This document shows, one piece after another, positions 1 to 9,378 of a stretch of 64,000 nt of DNA (the first letter of the stretch is position 1; each line of letters opens with the position of its first letter). The translations under genes were made by a program, and so were the position numbers. The stretch is from Flaviramulus_B aquimarinus (GTDB taxonomy: Bacteria; Bacteroidota; Bacteroidia; Flavobacteriales; Flavobacteriaceae). Under the pieces are notes generated by a model. The model was given only the letters and a program-made list of their open reading frames with translations. It ran no database searches and had not been told where the DNA came from. The stretch covers positions 1,426,001-1,490,000 of the forward strand of contig NZ_BAABJH010000001.1 of the NCBI RefSeq assembly GCF_039543205.1. The letters are read 5' to 3'.

Positions 1-204
1 AAAACCAAGCCATTTCAACCAGATTTTGAAGAATTTTTTGAAGATGATAAACAAGACCAAGTTTGGTTTGAAACAATAATAAATAAAGAGTTAGTACAAC
101 AAATATTGTCTTATGGACAAGATGTGGAAATTTTAGAGCCAGAGCGTTTAAAGGAAGAAGTGCGTCGACAAGTTAATGTAATGCAACAGTATTACAATGA
201 CTAA
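1..204 (+). CDS. C-terminal end of a WYL-type transcriptional regulator (partial)
   Basis: Only the last 67 residues are in the window. The reading frame is open from base 1 to the TAA at 202-204. The tail ILSYGQDVEILEPERLKEEV has the pattern usually seen at the end of WYL-domain regulators (a small alpha/beta C-terminal domain ending in a long helix with a 'yG..v.vl.P..L...i' signature). WYL proteins with an N-terminal winged helix often regulate defence islands (BrxR/CapW-type). Its position directly upstream of a defence module and 70 bp from the next start fits that role. The helix-turn-helix and the WYL motif itself are outside the window, so the assignment rests on the tail alone. Confidence 0.6.
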   Translation, partial: KTKPFQPDFEEFFEDDKQDQVWFETIINKELVQQILSYGQDVEILEPERLKEEVRRQVNVMQQYYND

Positions 205-205
205 G

Positions 206-241
206 TGTGCAATTACTTTGCGCAGAAAAAAAATATCTTTG
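206..241 (+). promoter_or_regulatory. Promoter of the Druantia-like module with overlapping dyad operator
   Basis: A -7 element TATCTTTG (234-241) fits the flavobacterial consensus TANNTTTG and lies 33 bp before the start codon at 275. Nine bases upstream of it is the dyad TGTGCA-N7-TGCGCA (206-224), which covers the -33 region. Nearly the same dyad with the same nine-base spacing precedes hsdM. The dyad is a plausible binding site for a dimeric regulator; which one is inference. Confidence 0.6.
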
Positions 242-274
242 ATGCATCTCTAAAAACAAAAAACAGCTATTTAA

Positions 275-3200
275 ATGACACCAAACTTTTTTACAACCCT
301 ACTAAATAAAAACGGACTAAATAAACATGATGGCCGCCCCCTTTGGAAGTACTTCCTAGCTGATGATGAATTTGAAAGACTTAGTTCAATTCTAAAATAT
401 GGAACTTTAAACACCCTAGACCCTAGGGATGTTTCACTTTTTTATGCGCAATGGTGGAAAAGAAATTACAATGGTGGAATCCCCAGCAAACTAGAAGTCT
501 TTTATTCTTTAGGAGGAAATAGTAGGTTTATATTAACCGAAGACGAATTTTATAAAATGGCTCGTAAAGGAGCACAAATACTAGGCATAAAGTGGATTAA
601 AAAACAAAACACGCTTTACTTCAAAACATTATTGCTACAAGGAGGGCTTCCTCTTAAGCATATTTCAGAGAACCAAGGAAAGTACAAGGCTTTTTTAGAA
701 GCTGTTTTAGAAGAGCAACCAGACAAAATAGAAGACTTTATATTCAAAACCCATATTATTGACCTATTGCCTAAATCTAGCCAGAATGACATCATCTATG
801 AAAACTGTCTTGAAATTGTAAAGTCAATTTTAAATTGTGATGGTCAATATGAAGAATTACTAGAATCCGAAGAATCTTTAAAAGAAATATCCAAATCATT
901 AAAAGTAAAAAGAGCCTCATTAGTAAAAAAAGCGAGACAGTCAAAACCTAAAAACTACTGGCTGTTAAGCTCTAAAAATGAAGAGTATAAAATTAGCTTA
1001 AGGTTAGGATTAGCAAACGCATATACTAAGGAGGCACTGAGTGATTTTTTAGGCTTTGAAGCTTTAGAAAGAGATTATCAATTTTTTATGGATGATAACC
1101 TAGTATGTGTTTTCCGTAAAATGGCAAATGGTCAATTTAAAACAGACTGGTACAATCAAGATAATAAAGAATGGGATGTTTCTTCTGGTACTCCACAGAC
1201 CTATGTAATAAATAATGGTAAAAAAACGGAACTGCAAGATTTTATACAAACTATTCCAAATCATGAAGAACCAAGCTTATGGACTAGGTTTACCGAAAAT
1301 GAATGGCGACTTCTTAAAGGCACTACTGCCTCAAATAAAGAAGCAGCAGTACTCTTTCCTAGTCAATGGAAAAGCGACTTCCCTTCTTCTGAAATAAATT
1401 TATTTGCAAAGAGTCTTTCTTGGATGCCATTTGAGGGTGAAATAGAAATTTATTCTGGAGATGAAAAAAGAGTCTATCAAAGTGGTGTTAACTCCTTCGA
1501 TTGGATAATAGAAAGCAAAAAACCAAACTGGATGCTAAAATCCAACCTGCCAGTTGTTCAAGGTATTCCCAAGATACTCGTTTTTGATGATGAAGGATAT
1601 GATATTAAAAGAAACCGATTCAAGGTATTTATTAAGAAGCATAACTCTAGAAACACCTGGGAAGACCTATCTAGATTGAGCTATATTTCTACTGGCTGTT
1701 TTGATTTAAGAATTGAAAAAGATGATTTAATAGCTCATGATATTTTCTTCAACATAGGGAAGCTACAGGCTAGGTATTCAAATCAATCAATTCATTCAGC
1801 AGTCATAGAATTTAAAAACCTTGATTATTTCGAATGTAAGCTAGACGAATCATCGTTAATACAGATCAAAGAGGACAACAATCATTATACATTAAAAGTA
1901 AACATAGAGCATTCTAAAATACCAACTATTGTGAAAGGTTCTCTGAGTTACCCAAGTAAAAAGAAATTATTTTTTGACTTACTGTCCCCTTTTCAAGGAA
2001 TGGCGATAACAGATGCAGAAGGGCATCTTATTGATGAAGATCAACCTCTATCGCTTGCAAATCTTTATGGTATGCGTATTCTTAGCACACCTAACAATGA
2101 AACATTGCTTAAAATTAAGAACAGCTTAAAACCTGATGTAAGTATTACTAAGGAAATACAAGAATCTACTCAACCAGTAATATCATATAAAGACGAAATA
2201 GTAAGGTTATTTTACTTAGCTGATGCTATGGACTATGAAAATACTGTTTGCCTTGAATTATCTGAAGGAAGAAATAAGAATACATATAAGATCTCAGGAT
2301 TTAGTCATTCGCTAGTCGTTGACAATCAATTGCAAAGAGAGGTTAGTCTTTTCAAATCTTTGGATAATCTTGAACTATTTGCAATTCCAGTAAATTGCTC
2401 TGCTGATGAAATCGAAATTATTCCACTTTTGAAAAATGGTGTAACATATTCTATTCCTTCAACAGAAATCTCAAATCAATTCATTATAATATCTTACAAA
2501 AAAGAAGGAAAACAATTGATGCCTCGCTTTGTCAATACAGGAGGTTTTTTTCTTGGGGTAGATAAAAATGAACGTATAGATAATTACCATAAAGAGTTAG
2601 AGCTTACTAATTTCAACGATGATCTTTGGAAACAGACATTAACATATTTCAATATCTGCTTTCAATATGATTTGCCTTTTTCAACCTTTGATCAATTACG
2701 AGCAATTTCAAGGAGTTCAGAAGTTGCATCGAGGGCTTTTTTCTTTTTAGGTTTTAATCAATCTGACTCATCAGAATTCATTCAAAAAGCTATCCCTGAA
2801 ATGGAAAAGGATTTAGGTTTCTGTTTTCATTGGATAACAAAGACAAACTGGAGCAATGCATTAGCCGAAATAAATGAACCAAGTGATTTCAAATATCATA
2901 GTCAAATTGTAGAGCTTATCTCATCATACATGGGTGAAAACGGTTTACAAGAACTCTTCAAGTTTATTAGTGGTTCAACTATTGAGTCAGAACCAATTTT
3001 ACAAAGAAACATACTCGATTTAAGATCACAACTAGGAAGCAGAGTACTAAGCGAGCTTCCTCGCAATAGTCCTAAAATAAATGGGAATCATAATATACAC
3101 ATTGAAGAACATCATCAAGTGAGACTGCTATTACAAGCGCCTATTGCTGTTGCAGAATCAATAAACAACACTCATAATGAATACCCTATATGGGCTGGCG

Positions 3201-3301
3201 ATGAAAAAAGAGAAGTCATAAGAAGAAATATTCAATACAGCCAGTACCTAAAACAAGATTTTTACAACAAAACAATTTTACACGCCCTTAATAGAATCTA
3301 A
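275..3301 (+). CDS. druH: DruH-like Druantia type III defence protein
   Basis: This is a 1008-residue soluble protein with no motif I can recognise, no signal peptide and no membrane segment. It is called by context: a ~1000-residue unknown protein lies immediately upstream (1 bp gap) of a ~2000-residue DEAH helicase with a DUF1998-like end. That is the two-gene layout of Druantia type III anti-phage systems (DruH then DruE). The start at 275 follows a TANNTTTG promoter with a short leader. In the known system the pair protects against phages; the biochemical job of DruH is not something the sequence shows. It could also be a related but unnamed helicase-associated protein. Confidence 0.65.
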   Translation: MTPNFFTTLLNKNGLNKHDGRPLWKYFLADDEFERLSSILKYGTLNTLDPRDVSLFYAQWWKRNYNGGIPSKLEVFYSLGGNSRFILTEDEFYKMARKGAQILGIKWIKKQNTLYFKTLLLQGGLPLKHISENQGKYKAFLEAVLEEQPDKIEDFIFKTHIIDLLPKSSQNDIIYENCLEIVKSILNCDGQYEELLESEESLKEISKSLKVKRASLVKKARQSKPKNYWLLSSKNEEYKISLRLGLANAYTKEALSDFLGFEALERDYQFFMDDNLVCVFRKMANGQFKTDWYNQDNKEWDVSSGTPQTYVINNGKKTELQDFIQTIPNHEEPSLWTRFTENEWRLLKGTTASNKEAAVLFPSQWKSDFPSSEINLFAKSLSWMPFEGEIEIYSGDEKRVYQSGVNSFDWIIESKKPNWMLKSNLPVVQGIPKILVFDDEGYDIKRNRFKVFIKKHNSRNTWEDLSRLSYISTGCFDLRIEKDDLIAHDIFFNIGKLQARYSNQSIHSAVIEFKNLDYFECKLDESSLIQIKEDNNHYTLKVNIEHSKIPTIVKGSLSYPSKKKLFFDLLSPFQGMAITDAEGHLIDEDQPLSLANLYGMRILSTPNNETLLKIKNSLKPDVSITKEIQESTQPVISYKDEIVRLFYLADAMDYENTVCLELSEGRNKNTYKISGFSHSLVVDNQLQREVSLFKSLDNLELFAIPVNCSADEIEIIPLLKNGVTYSIPSTEISNQFIIISYKKEGKQLMPRFVNTGGFFLGVDKNERIDNYHKELELTNFNDDLWKQTLTYFNICFQYDLPFSTFDQLRAISRSSEVASRAFFFLGFNQSDSSEFIQKAIPEMEKDLGFCFHWITKTNWSNALAEINEPSDFKYHSQIVELISSYMGENGLQELFKFISGSTIESEPILQRNILDLRSQLGSRVLSELPRNSPKINGNHNIHIEEHHQVRLLLQAPIAVAESINNTHNEYPIWAGDEKREVIRRNIQYSQYLKQDFYNKTILHALNRI

Positions 3302-3302
3302 G

Positions 3303-6300
3303 ATGATGAATTTTAAAGAATTTTATACTAAAACAGAAAACAGATTAACTGATGCTATTTTATCGCTTTGGGCTACTGGTGATAAAGAAATGCAAGATTA
3401 CTTCAAATACCTGCTGTCACAAGAGCCTATCATGGCTGATGCTATTTTCCAAAACACATTCCCTTGGGAACAAGATCAGTTAACTTTTGGACAAACATCA
3501 ACTATTTTTAAGCAAGAATTTATTGATGCGCTAAATGCCATAAAAGATCCAGATTTTCAGTTCCCTAAAACTCGTCATCCTTATAAACATCAGCTTAAAA
3601 GCTGGAAAACATTGCTTAACAAGAATAAATCAATTGCAGTTACCACAGGTACTGGTTCTGGTAAAACAGAATGCTTTATGCTTCCAGTAATCCATGACAT
3701 TCATCAAAATTGTAATAATCAAGAAGGGGTTAACGCTATCTTTCTATACCCTTTAAATGCCTTAATTGCAAGTCAAAGAAAAAGAATGCATGCATGGTGT
3801 TCAGCTCTAGACGGCGTAAAGTATGCATTACTAACAGGCGATACTCCTAATAAAGAAAACAGTAAGGACAAGAAAAAGAAAGCATTACCAGAACTTATTT
3901 CAAGAGAACAAATAAGAGAAACTCCACCACAGATCCTGTTTACAAATCCTACGATGCTAGAATATATGCTGGTGAGGAATGCTGATGTTCCTATTCTAGA
4001 AAAATCGAAAGGATCATTACGCTGGATTTTATTAGATGAAGCTCATACACTTACTGGTTCAAAAGCAGCTGAAATGGCTCTACTCATAAGACGTGTTGTT
4101 TCGGCTTTTGAAGTAGATATAAAAGACTTAAGGTTTGCCATAACTTCAGCAACAGTAGGAAGTGGAAATACAGATACACTAAAGAAGTTCATGTCTGATT
4201 TATGTGGAATTTCTACAGATCAAATTGAAGTTATTACTGGTAAGCAAGTTAATAATCAAATAGACGACAAAGATATTCCACAGTTATCTCAAACGCTTTC
4301 TCAAAATAACATAAAACTACTTAGAGATAAATTTTTACATAACAAAGGTATTACCCAAAGCGAAATTGGCAATTACTTACATATTCCCAATAAGCTAGAT
4401 CAACTAAGTATCATAGATACACTAGCAGAACAAAAGGTAAATGGTGAAAATCTACTTCCTGTTCGTGGTCATTTTTTTACGAGAGGTATTGGAGGGGTTT
4501 ATGCTTGTACTAATACAAAGTGTGATAAACATAAAAATCAAAAGCCAAATAAAGCATTAGGTACAATGTACACTATCGCAGGTAAGCAATGTTCTTGTGG
4601 ACACCCATTATTAGAACTTATTGCTTGCCGAAGCTGTGGAAATATGATGTTAGAAGGAGAAAGAGATAAAGATAAAATCACTCAAAAAGCAACAGTTGGT
4701 TATGAAGCTTTTAGTATTGAAAACGAAGATAAAGGAGAGGAAGATGAAAGCAAAGCAAAAATTGATAACCGTCTGGTAAGGCTAGTAAGAAGGGAGCATA
4801 TTGATCAGAACAAGGCTTTATTGGCTTGTAGTATTAATTTGGACAATACTATTAATCATGGTGGAGAAGATTTCCTTTTATCTGATGAAAGTAACTGTCC
4901 TCACTGTGGTAATCAAAACGACAATCCCATTCATTTTAGAATATCATCTGCATTTACAAACAGAATCTTATCCGATATTGTTTTAGACCAAACTGAGGTC
5001 ATTAATAATCAAACTACTAAAACCTTATATAAAGGCAGAAAGTATATTTCATTTACAGATAGTAGACAGGGAACTGCTAAGATTTCCGCATTAATTAATA
5101 TAGATAGTGAAAGTGATTGGATACGCTATCAAGTTTATCACTATTTGCTTAAAAAGTTAAAAGAAAATGAAGTAGAAGCAAGCAATGATGAGCTACTACA
5201 AGCAAGAGCTATGTATGTAAAGCAATTGGATGAGGCACCTGCGTTTATGAAAAAGAAAATTGAGAAAGAGATAGAAGAAATAAATATTAGTTTGAGCTCA
5301 GGAAGCAATGATACATTAACAAATAGCAGATCCACATGGAATGAAATTATTGACCACGTAAAAGAAAAAAATGACTTTAAAACACTATTCAAAAAAGGAG
5401 CTAGAGGTAATAACCTCGCTATTGATAATGTAACTTACGCTAAATCTTTGTTATATGATCAATTTGCTCGCAGAATACCAAGAGAAAGATCACTTGAAAA
5501 CTTAGGATTATTAAATATTGTATACCCAAATTTGGATGGCATAATCGCACCAGAAATAGCCATAAAACTTGGAATTGATAATGAAGAATGGTTGGCGTTA
5601 TTAAAAATCGCTGCCGATTACATTATTCGATATAACTTCAACTTCTCTTTTGATGATGCCATGCGATTATTTACCTCTAAGTTTTATCGCTCTGAACTAA
5701 TTTATCCATCAAATACAGATCTTGTAAATGCTAATAAGTGGAAACTGTATAACCCAAATTCAATAACACAGTCAAGGTTAGTATTATTAATTTGTGCAGG
5801 TTTGGGTTGGCAAGACAAAGGAGATATTACAGAGGTTAGAGAAGATCAACTTAATGAATTGTTAGAAAAAATATGGAGAACTTTAAGGCAAAAAATCCTT
5901 ACTGCTGATGGAGACGGATACAAACTCGATTTTTTTGAAAATACTCAATTTGAAATAGCAGGTAAAGAATTCTTGTGTCCAGTTACAAAAAGACTAGTTG
6001 ATAAGGTTTTTAGAGGATATTCCCCATTAATCAAAGGGAATTTAGAATATAATAATATAAATAATTATAAAATAGACAATTCTAAAACACATCAATTTCC
6101 AATATACTCACACCCATACCATAAGGATAATAATAACGAACCAATCCAAACCGAAAAAGTAGATGCTTGGTTAGAGGAAAACAGTCAAGAAGCAAGAAGT
6201 AAAGGTTTATGGAATAATTTACATGAACGCGTTTTTGATTATGATAAATTATATTTAGCTGGAGAGCATTCAGCACAGCAAGATAAAAAGCGACTCAAAG

Positions 6301-9200
6301 AATTAGAAGAACAGTTTGAAAACGGAGAAATAAACATATTAAGTTGTTCTACAACCATGGAAATGGGTGTTGATATAGGAGGTATTTCAGCAGTGGTTAT
6401 GAGTAATGTCCCTCCTATGCCTGCAAACTACCTACAAAGAACTGGTCGAGCTGGTCGTCGTTCAGAAAACAAGTCTTTAGCGTTAACTTTTTGTGCACCT
6501 AATCCAATTGGGCTTCGTACTATGAACAATCCAAAATGGGCTTTAGATCACAAAATTGCCCCACCTATTCTTGCTTTTGACAGTAAGAACATTGTAGAGA
6601 GACATGTAAACTCCTTACTCTTTGGAATATTTATTAGACACCAAGGAAATGAAAACAGGGGACTCAACGTTAAAGAAAGTATTGAAAAATTCTTTTATGA
6701 AGATTCACCAACTATAGCTCATAGTTTTCTAAACTGGTTAGAAAATATTGATTCTTTAGACTTCCAGAAACAACTAGAATACATTGTTAAAGACACTCCT
6801 TTATCTGATGCTAGTCCAGAAGCACTTATTTCAATAGTTTCAGATAACTTCAAGAAAATTATTGGTAGAATTAGAACCCAAAGAGATGGTTATGATAAAA
6901 AACTTGAAGAATTAAAAAAACAGTTTGGAGATGCAAGTCCTGCCTACAAAGCAATAGGTTATAGAAAAGGTCAATTTTTACAAAAATTTGTTCTTAATTG
7001 TTTAGCCGAGGAGAACTTCTTGCCAAATGCTGGTTTACCAACTGGAATTGTAGATTTTGAAAAAATCACATTGTCTGACCTACAAAAGAGTAACAAAAAC
7101 AGACTTAAATCAAATCCAAGTTACCCTATTGCTAGAGCACTTACCGAATTTGCACCAGGCAACAATATTCTTATTGATGGACTAAATTATAAATCCTCAG
7201 GCATAGTGATGAAGAATAACTGGGGTCAGTCTGCAGACAGGAATGTGATACAAGGCTGCAAAAACTGCGGTTATCAGCGTACAGTTGACCTTCAAGAAAA
7301 TGTAGATGATAATTGCCCTAAATGTAATGATATAGGTTCTTTTCAAGGTTTAGAATTAGGTGAACATAAAGGGAGTTTTACTGAGCTTGTTGAACCAGCA
7401 GGTTTTTCAATAGACTTATATAGTACACCAACTAGAGTTATCTCTGAAAAAAGTAAACCACAATATTTAGAGCCACTTCTTCTTAATATCGAACCTTGGG
7501 CTGCTAATCAAAATCGTTTCATTGATTTCAGGACAAGTTCTAGTGAAAAAGACACACAAATACTATTTTACAATACTGGAGAAGGCGAAGGCTATAGTTT
7601 GTGCTTAGATTGTGGTAAAGTTGAAACCTCTAGTGAGCGACTAGAAGGTCATTGGCGATTAAGGGGAGGACGAGATAGTAATGGAGAAAGTACCTGTTCA
7701 GCTCAAAACGTAAGAGAACATATTATTTTAGGAAGTAGGTTTAAAACAGACTTTACAGAAATTCGATTAAAGAACAGAAATCAATCCTATGTTAACGATA
7801 AGAAACTAGCCTATTCTCTAGGTGTTATTTTTTCGAAATCTTTGGCAGAACATCTGGCTATTGAAGAATCTGAATTAGGTTTTGGTATTAAGCAATATAA
7901 TGGCTATCAAACTATATTTATTTACGATACTGCAAAAGGTGGTGCTGGTTATGCTTCCCAGTTTAAGTTATATGCAGAAAAAATACTGAAACTTGCATTA
8001 AATGTTTTAGATAATTGTGATTGCCAAACAGCTTGCACTAAGTGTCTAATAGATCGAGGTACTCAATGGCATATTGAAGATTTAGATCGCTTTATAGCCA
8101 TTGAATGGTTGCGTTCTGCTTTGGATAATCAGCTTCCAAAAGAATTGCAGTCTGAAGCTGACAAAGTTAGTTTGGTCTTTGGTTCTCTTAATGATGAAAT
8201 AAGTATCCTAAAATACCAATATGAAATAAAGGAAATTAATATTCATATCAACAATAAGATTGATGAATGGGATATTGAAAATATAAGTTGGTTAAATAAT
8301 TTAAAGAGAGATAGAATTGAAATCAATTTAATTATTGAAGGTGATATTCTTTTTAGCAATAATCAAGAAAAACTATCTGCTTACTTGCTGAATCATAATT
8401 TTGATTTACGACAAGGTAATAATTATGCCATACTCAACTACCCTACACACTTATCTGTAACATTACAAAACGGCAAAACACTAAGTTATATTTCAAAAGG
8501 GGACTATGACACCTTAAATCAGGAGTGGACAGCTGGAGCCCAAGAGAAATTCTTCAAAGTAGAAGGTGCCAACATAGAAAACTATCCTGATTTTAAAGTA
8601 CCAGATTTTGGTTCAGGTAATTTATATGAATCTAGAATTAAGGGGAGTATTCCTAGAAAAAGTCAAAGTAACGACATTGCTAAACTCATGGTTTCAAACC
8701 TTAATAATTCTCAAGACTTGTTATCCAAAATAACAAATCAAACATTTAAAGTTGCATACTTTGACAAGTATAATCAATCAGAGTTTTCATTACGATTAAT
8801 GCTACAATTCATTAATCAAATTAAAGAACTTTGGGGTATTGAGGTCTCAGAACTTAATGTTCACCTAGCGAAATCAGACTTTAGAAGTCCTTATTTCCCA
8901 GAATATATTATTCATAATTATAAAGAACTTGATGATTATGTATATGACCTTAAAGAGCTTTCAATTAATTATGGTTTTAAAATAGATTTTAAGGAAGAAC
9001 ATAGGCTTCCTCACTACAGATATTTTAAGTTTACGTCTGACCAGGTGTCTTTTAGCATAAGAATAGATGCAGGTATTGCACATGGTTTAAAACCTGTAGA
9101 GAGATTAACATCTAGAGATATGAAGATGAGTAACCAAGTATTTGAAATCAGAAAAGATGTAGGTTACGATATTATTTACAATATTAGCATTGAAGATTAA
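3303..9200 (+). CDS. druE: DruE-like DEAH-box superfamily 2 helicase (Druantia)
   Basis: A 1965-residue helicase. Walker A GTGSGKT is at residues 116-122, the DEAH box near 245, the SAT motif near 280, and motif VI QRTGRAGRR near 1045. Cysteine clusters occur in the middle (CSCG, CRSCG, CPHCG) and again near 1320-1340 (CKNCG...CPKC) and 1440. A GGAGY motif near 1545 and the C.C...C..C cluster near 1575 match the DUF1998/MZB end found on DruE and DrmB-type proteins. About 380 further residues follow with no motif I recognise. The gene follows the druH-like gene by 1 bp, with two ATG choices (3303 or 3306). DruE is the hallmark of Druantia defence and presumably moves along or unwinds nucleic acid. 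Confidence 0.8.
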   Translation: MMNFKEFYTKTENRLTDAILSLWATGDKEMQDYFKYLLSQEPIMADAIFQNTFPWEQDQLTFGQTSTIFKQEFIDALNAIKDPDFQFPKTRHPYKHQLKSWKTLLNKNKSIAVTTGTGSGKTECFMLPVIHDIHQNCNNQEGVNAIFLYPLNALIASQRKRMHAWCSALDGVKYALLTGDTPNKENSKDKKKKALPELISREQIRETPPQILFTNPTMLEYMLVRNADVPILEKSKGSLRWILLDEAHTLTGSKAAEMALLIRRVVSAFEVDIKDLRFAITSATVGSGNTDTLKKFMSDLCGISTDQIEVITGKQVNNQIDDKDIPQLSQTLSQNNIKLLRDKFLHNKGITQSEIGNYLHIPNKLDQLSIIDTLAEQKVNGENLLPVRGHFFTRGIGGVYACTNTKCDKHKNQKPNKALGTMYTIAGKQCSCGHPLLELIACRSCGNMMLEGERDKDKITQKATVGYEAFSIENEDKGEEDESKAKIDNRLVRLVRREHIDQNKALLACSINLDNTINHGGEDFLLSDESNCPHCGNQNDNPIHFRISSAFTNRILSDIVLDQTEVINNQTTKTLYKGRKYISFTDSRQGTAKISALINIDSESDWIRYQVYHYLLKKLKENEVEASNDELLQARAMYVKQLDEAPAFMKKKIEKEIEEINISLSSGSNDTLTNSRSTWNEIIDHVKEKNDFKTLFKKGARGNNLAIDNVTYAKSLLYDQFARRIPRERSLENLGLLNIVYPNLDGIIAPEIAIKLGIDNEEWLALLKIAADYIIRYNFNFSFDDAMRLFTSKFYRSELIYPSNTDLVNANKWKLYNPNSITQSRLVLLICAGLGWQDKGDITEVREDQLNELLEKIWRTLRQKILTADGDGYKLDFFENTQFEIAGKEFLCPVTKRLVDKVFRGYSPLIKGNLEYNNINNYKIDNSKTHQFPIYSHPYHKDNNNEPIQTEKVDAWLEENSQEARSKGLWNNLHERVFDYDKLYLAGEHSAQQDKKRLKELEEQFENGEINILSCSTTMEMGVDIGGISAVVMSNVPPMPANYLQRTGRAGRRSENKSLALTFCAPNPIGLRTMNNPKWALDHKIAPPILAFDSKNIVERHVNSLLFGIFIRHQGNENRGLNVKESIEKFFYEDSPTIAHSFLNWLENIDSLDFQKQLEYIVKDTPLSDASPEALISIVSDNFKKIIGRIRTQRDGYDKKLEELKKQFGDASPAYKAIGYRKGQFLQKFVLNCLAEENFLPNAGLPTGIVDFEKITLSDLQKSNKNRLKSNPSYPIARALTEFAPGNNILIDGLNYKSSGIVMKNNWGQSADRNVIQGCKNCGYQRTVDLQENVDDNCPKCNDIGSFQGLELGEHKGSFTELVEPAGFSIDLYSTPTRVISEKSKPQYLEPLLLNIEPWAANQNRFIDFRTSSSEKDTQILFYNTGEGEGYSLCLDCGKVETSSERLEGHWRLRGGRDSNGESTCSAQNVREHIILGSRFKTDFTEIRLKNRNQSYVNDKKLAYSLGVIFSKSLAEHLAIEESELGFGIKQYNGYQTIFIYDTAKGGAGYASQFKLYAEKILKLALNVLDNCDCQTACTKCLIDRGTQWHIEDLDRFIAIEWLRSALDNQLPKELQSEADKVSLVFGSLNDEISILKYQYEIKEINIHINNKIDEWDIENISWLNNLKRDRIEINLIIEGDILFSNNQEKLSAYLLNHNFDLRQGNNYAILNYPTHLSVTLQNGKTLSYISKGDYDTLNQEWTAGAQEKFFKVEGANIENYPDFKVPDFGSGNLYESRIKGSIPRKSQSNDIAKLMVSNLNNSQDLLSKITNQTFKVAYFDKYNQSEFSLRLMLQFINQIKELWGIEVSELNVHLAKSDFRSPYFPEYIIHNYKELDDYVYDLKELSINYGFKIDFKEEHRLPHYRYFKFTSDQVSFSIRIDAGIAHGLKPVERLTSRDMKMSNQVFEIRKDVGYDIIYNISIED

Positions 9201-9338
9201 TTATACCATGCATATACTTTTAAACTATTTATTATTTAATTTGTAAAAAAACATATCATTTTCAGGAGAACTAAACTGTTCAAACCACGTAAGTTTAAAA
9301 AATAACAGAACGCATCAAACAGAGGCAATCAAATATAA

Positions 9339-9374
9339 TAATGCAGATACACTGCGTCAATAAAAATAGCTTTG
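9339..9374 (+). promoter_or_regulatory. Promoter of the ATPase/effector pair with degenerate dyad
   Basis: The -7 element TAGCTTTG (9367-9374) ends only 4 bp before the ATG at 9379, so the transcript may have almost no leader. Eight bases upstream is AATGCA-N7-TGCGTC (9340-9358), a weaker version of the dyad upstream of druH and hsdM with the same 7-bp spacer. The rest of the 178-bp gap after druE shows nothing else I can name. Confidence 0.4.
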
Positions 9375-9378
9375 TATT

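Noticed and set aside
275..9200. DISARM or BREX
   Set aside because: No separate DrmB/DrmC, PLD protein or PglZ/BrxC-type genes accompany the helicase; the two-gene layout fits Druantia III better.
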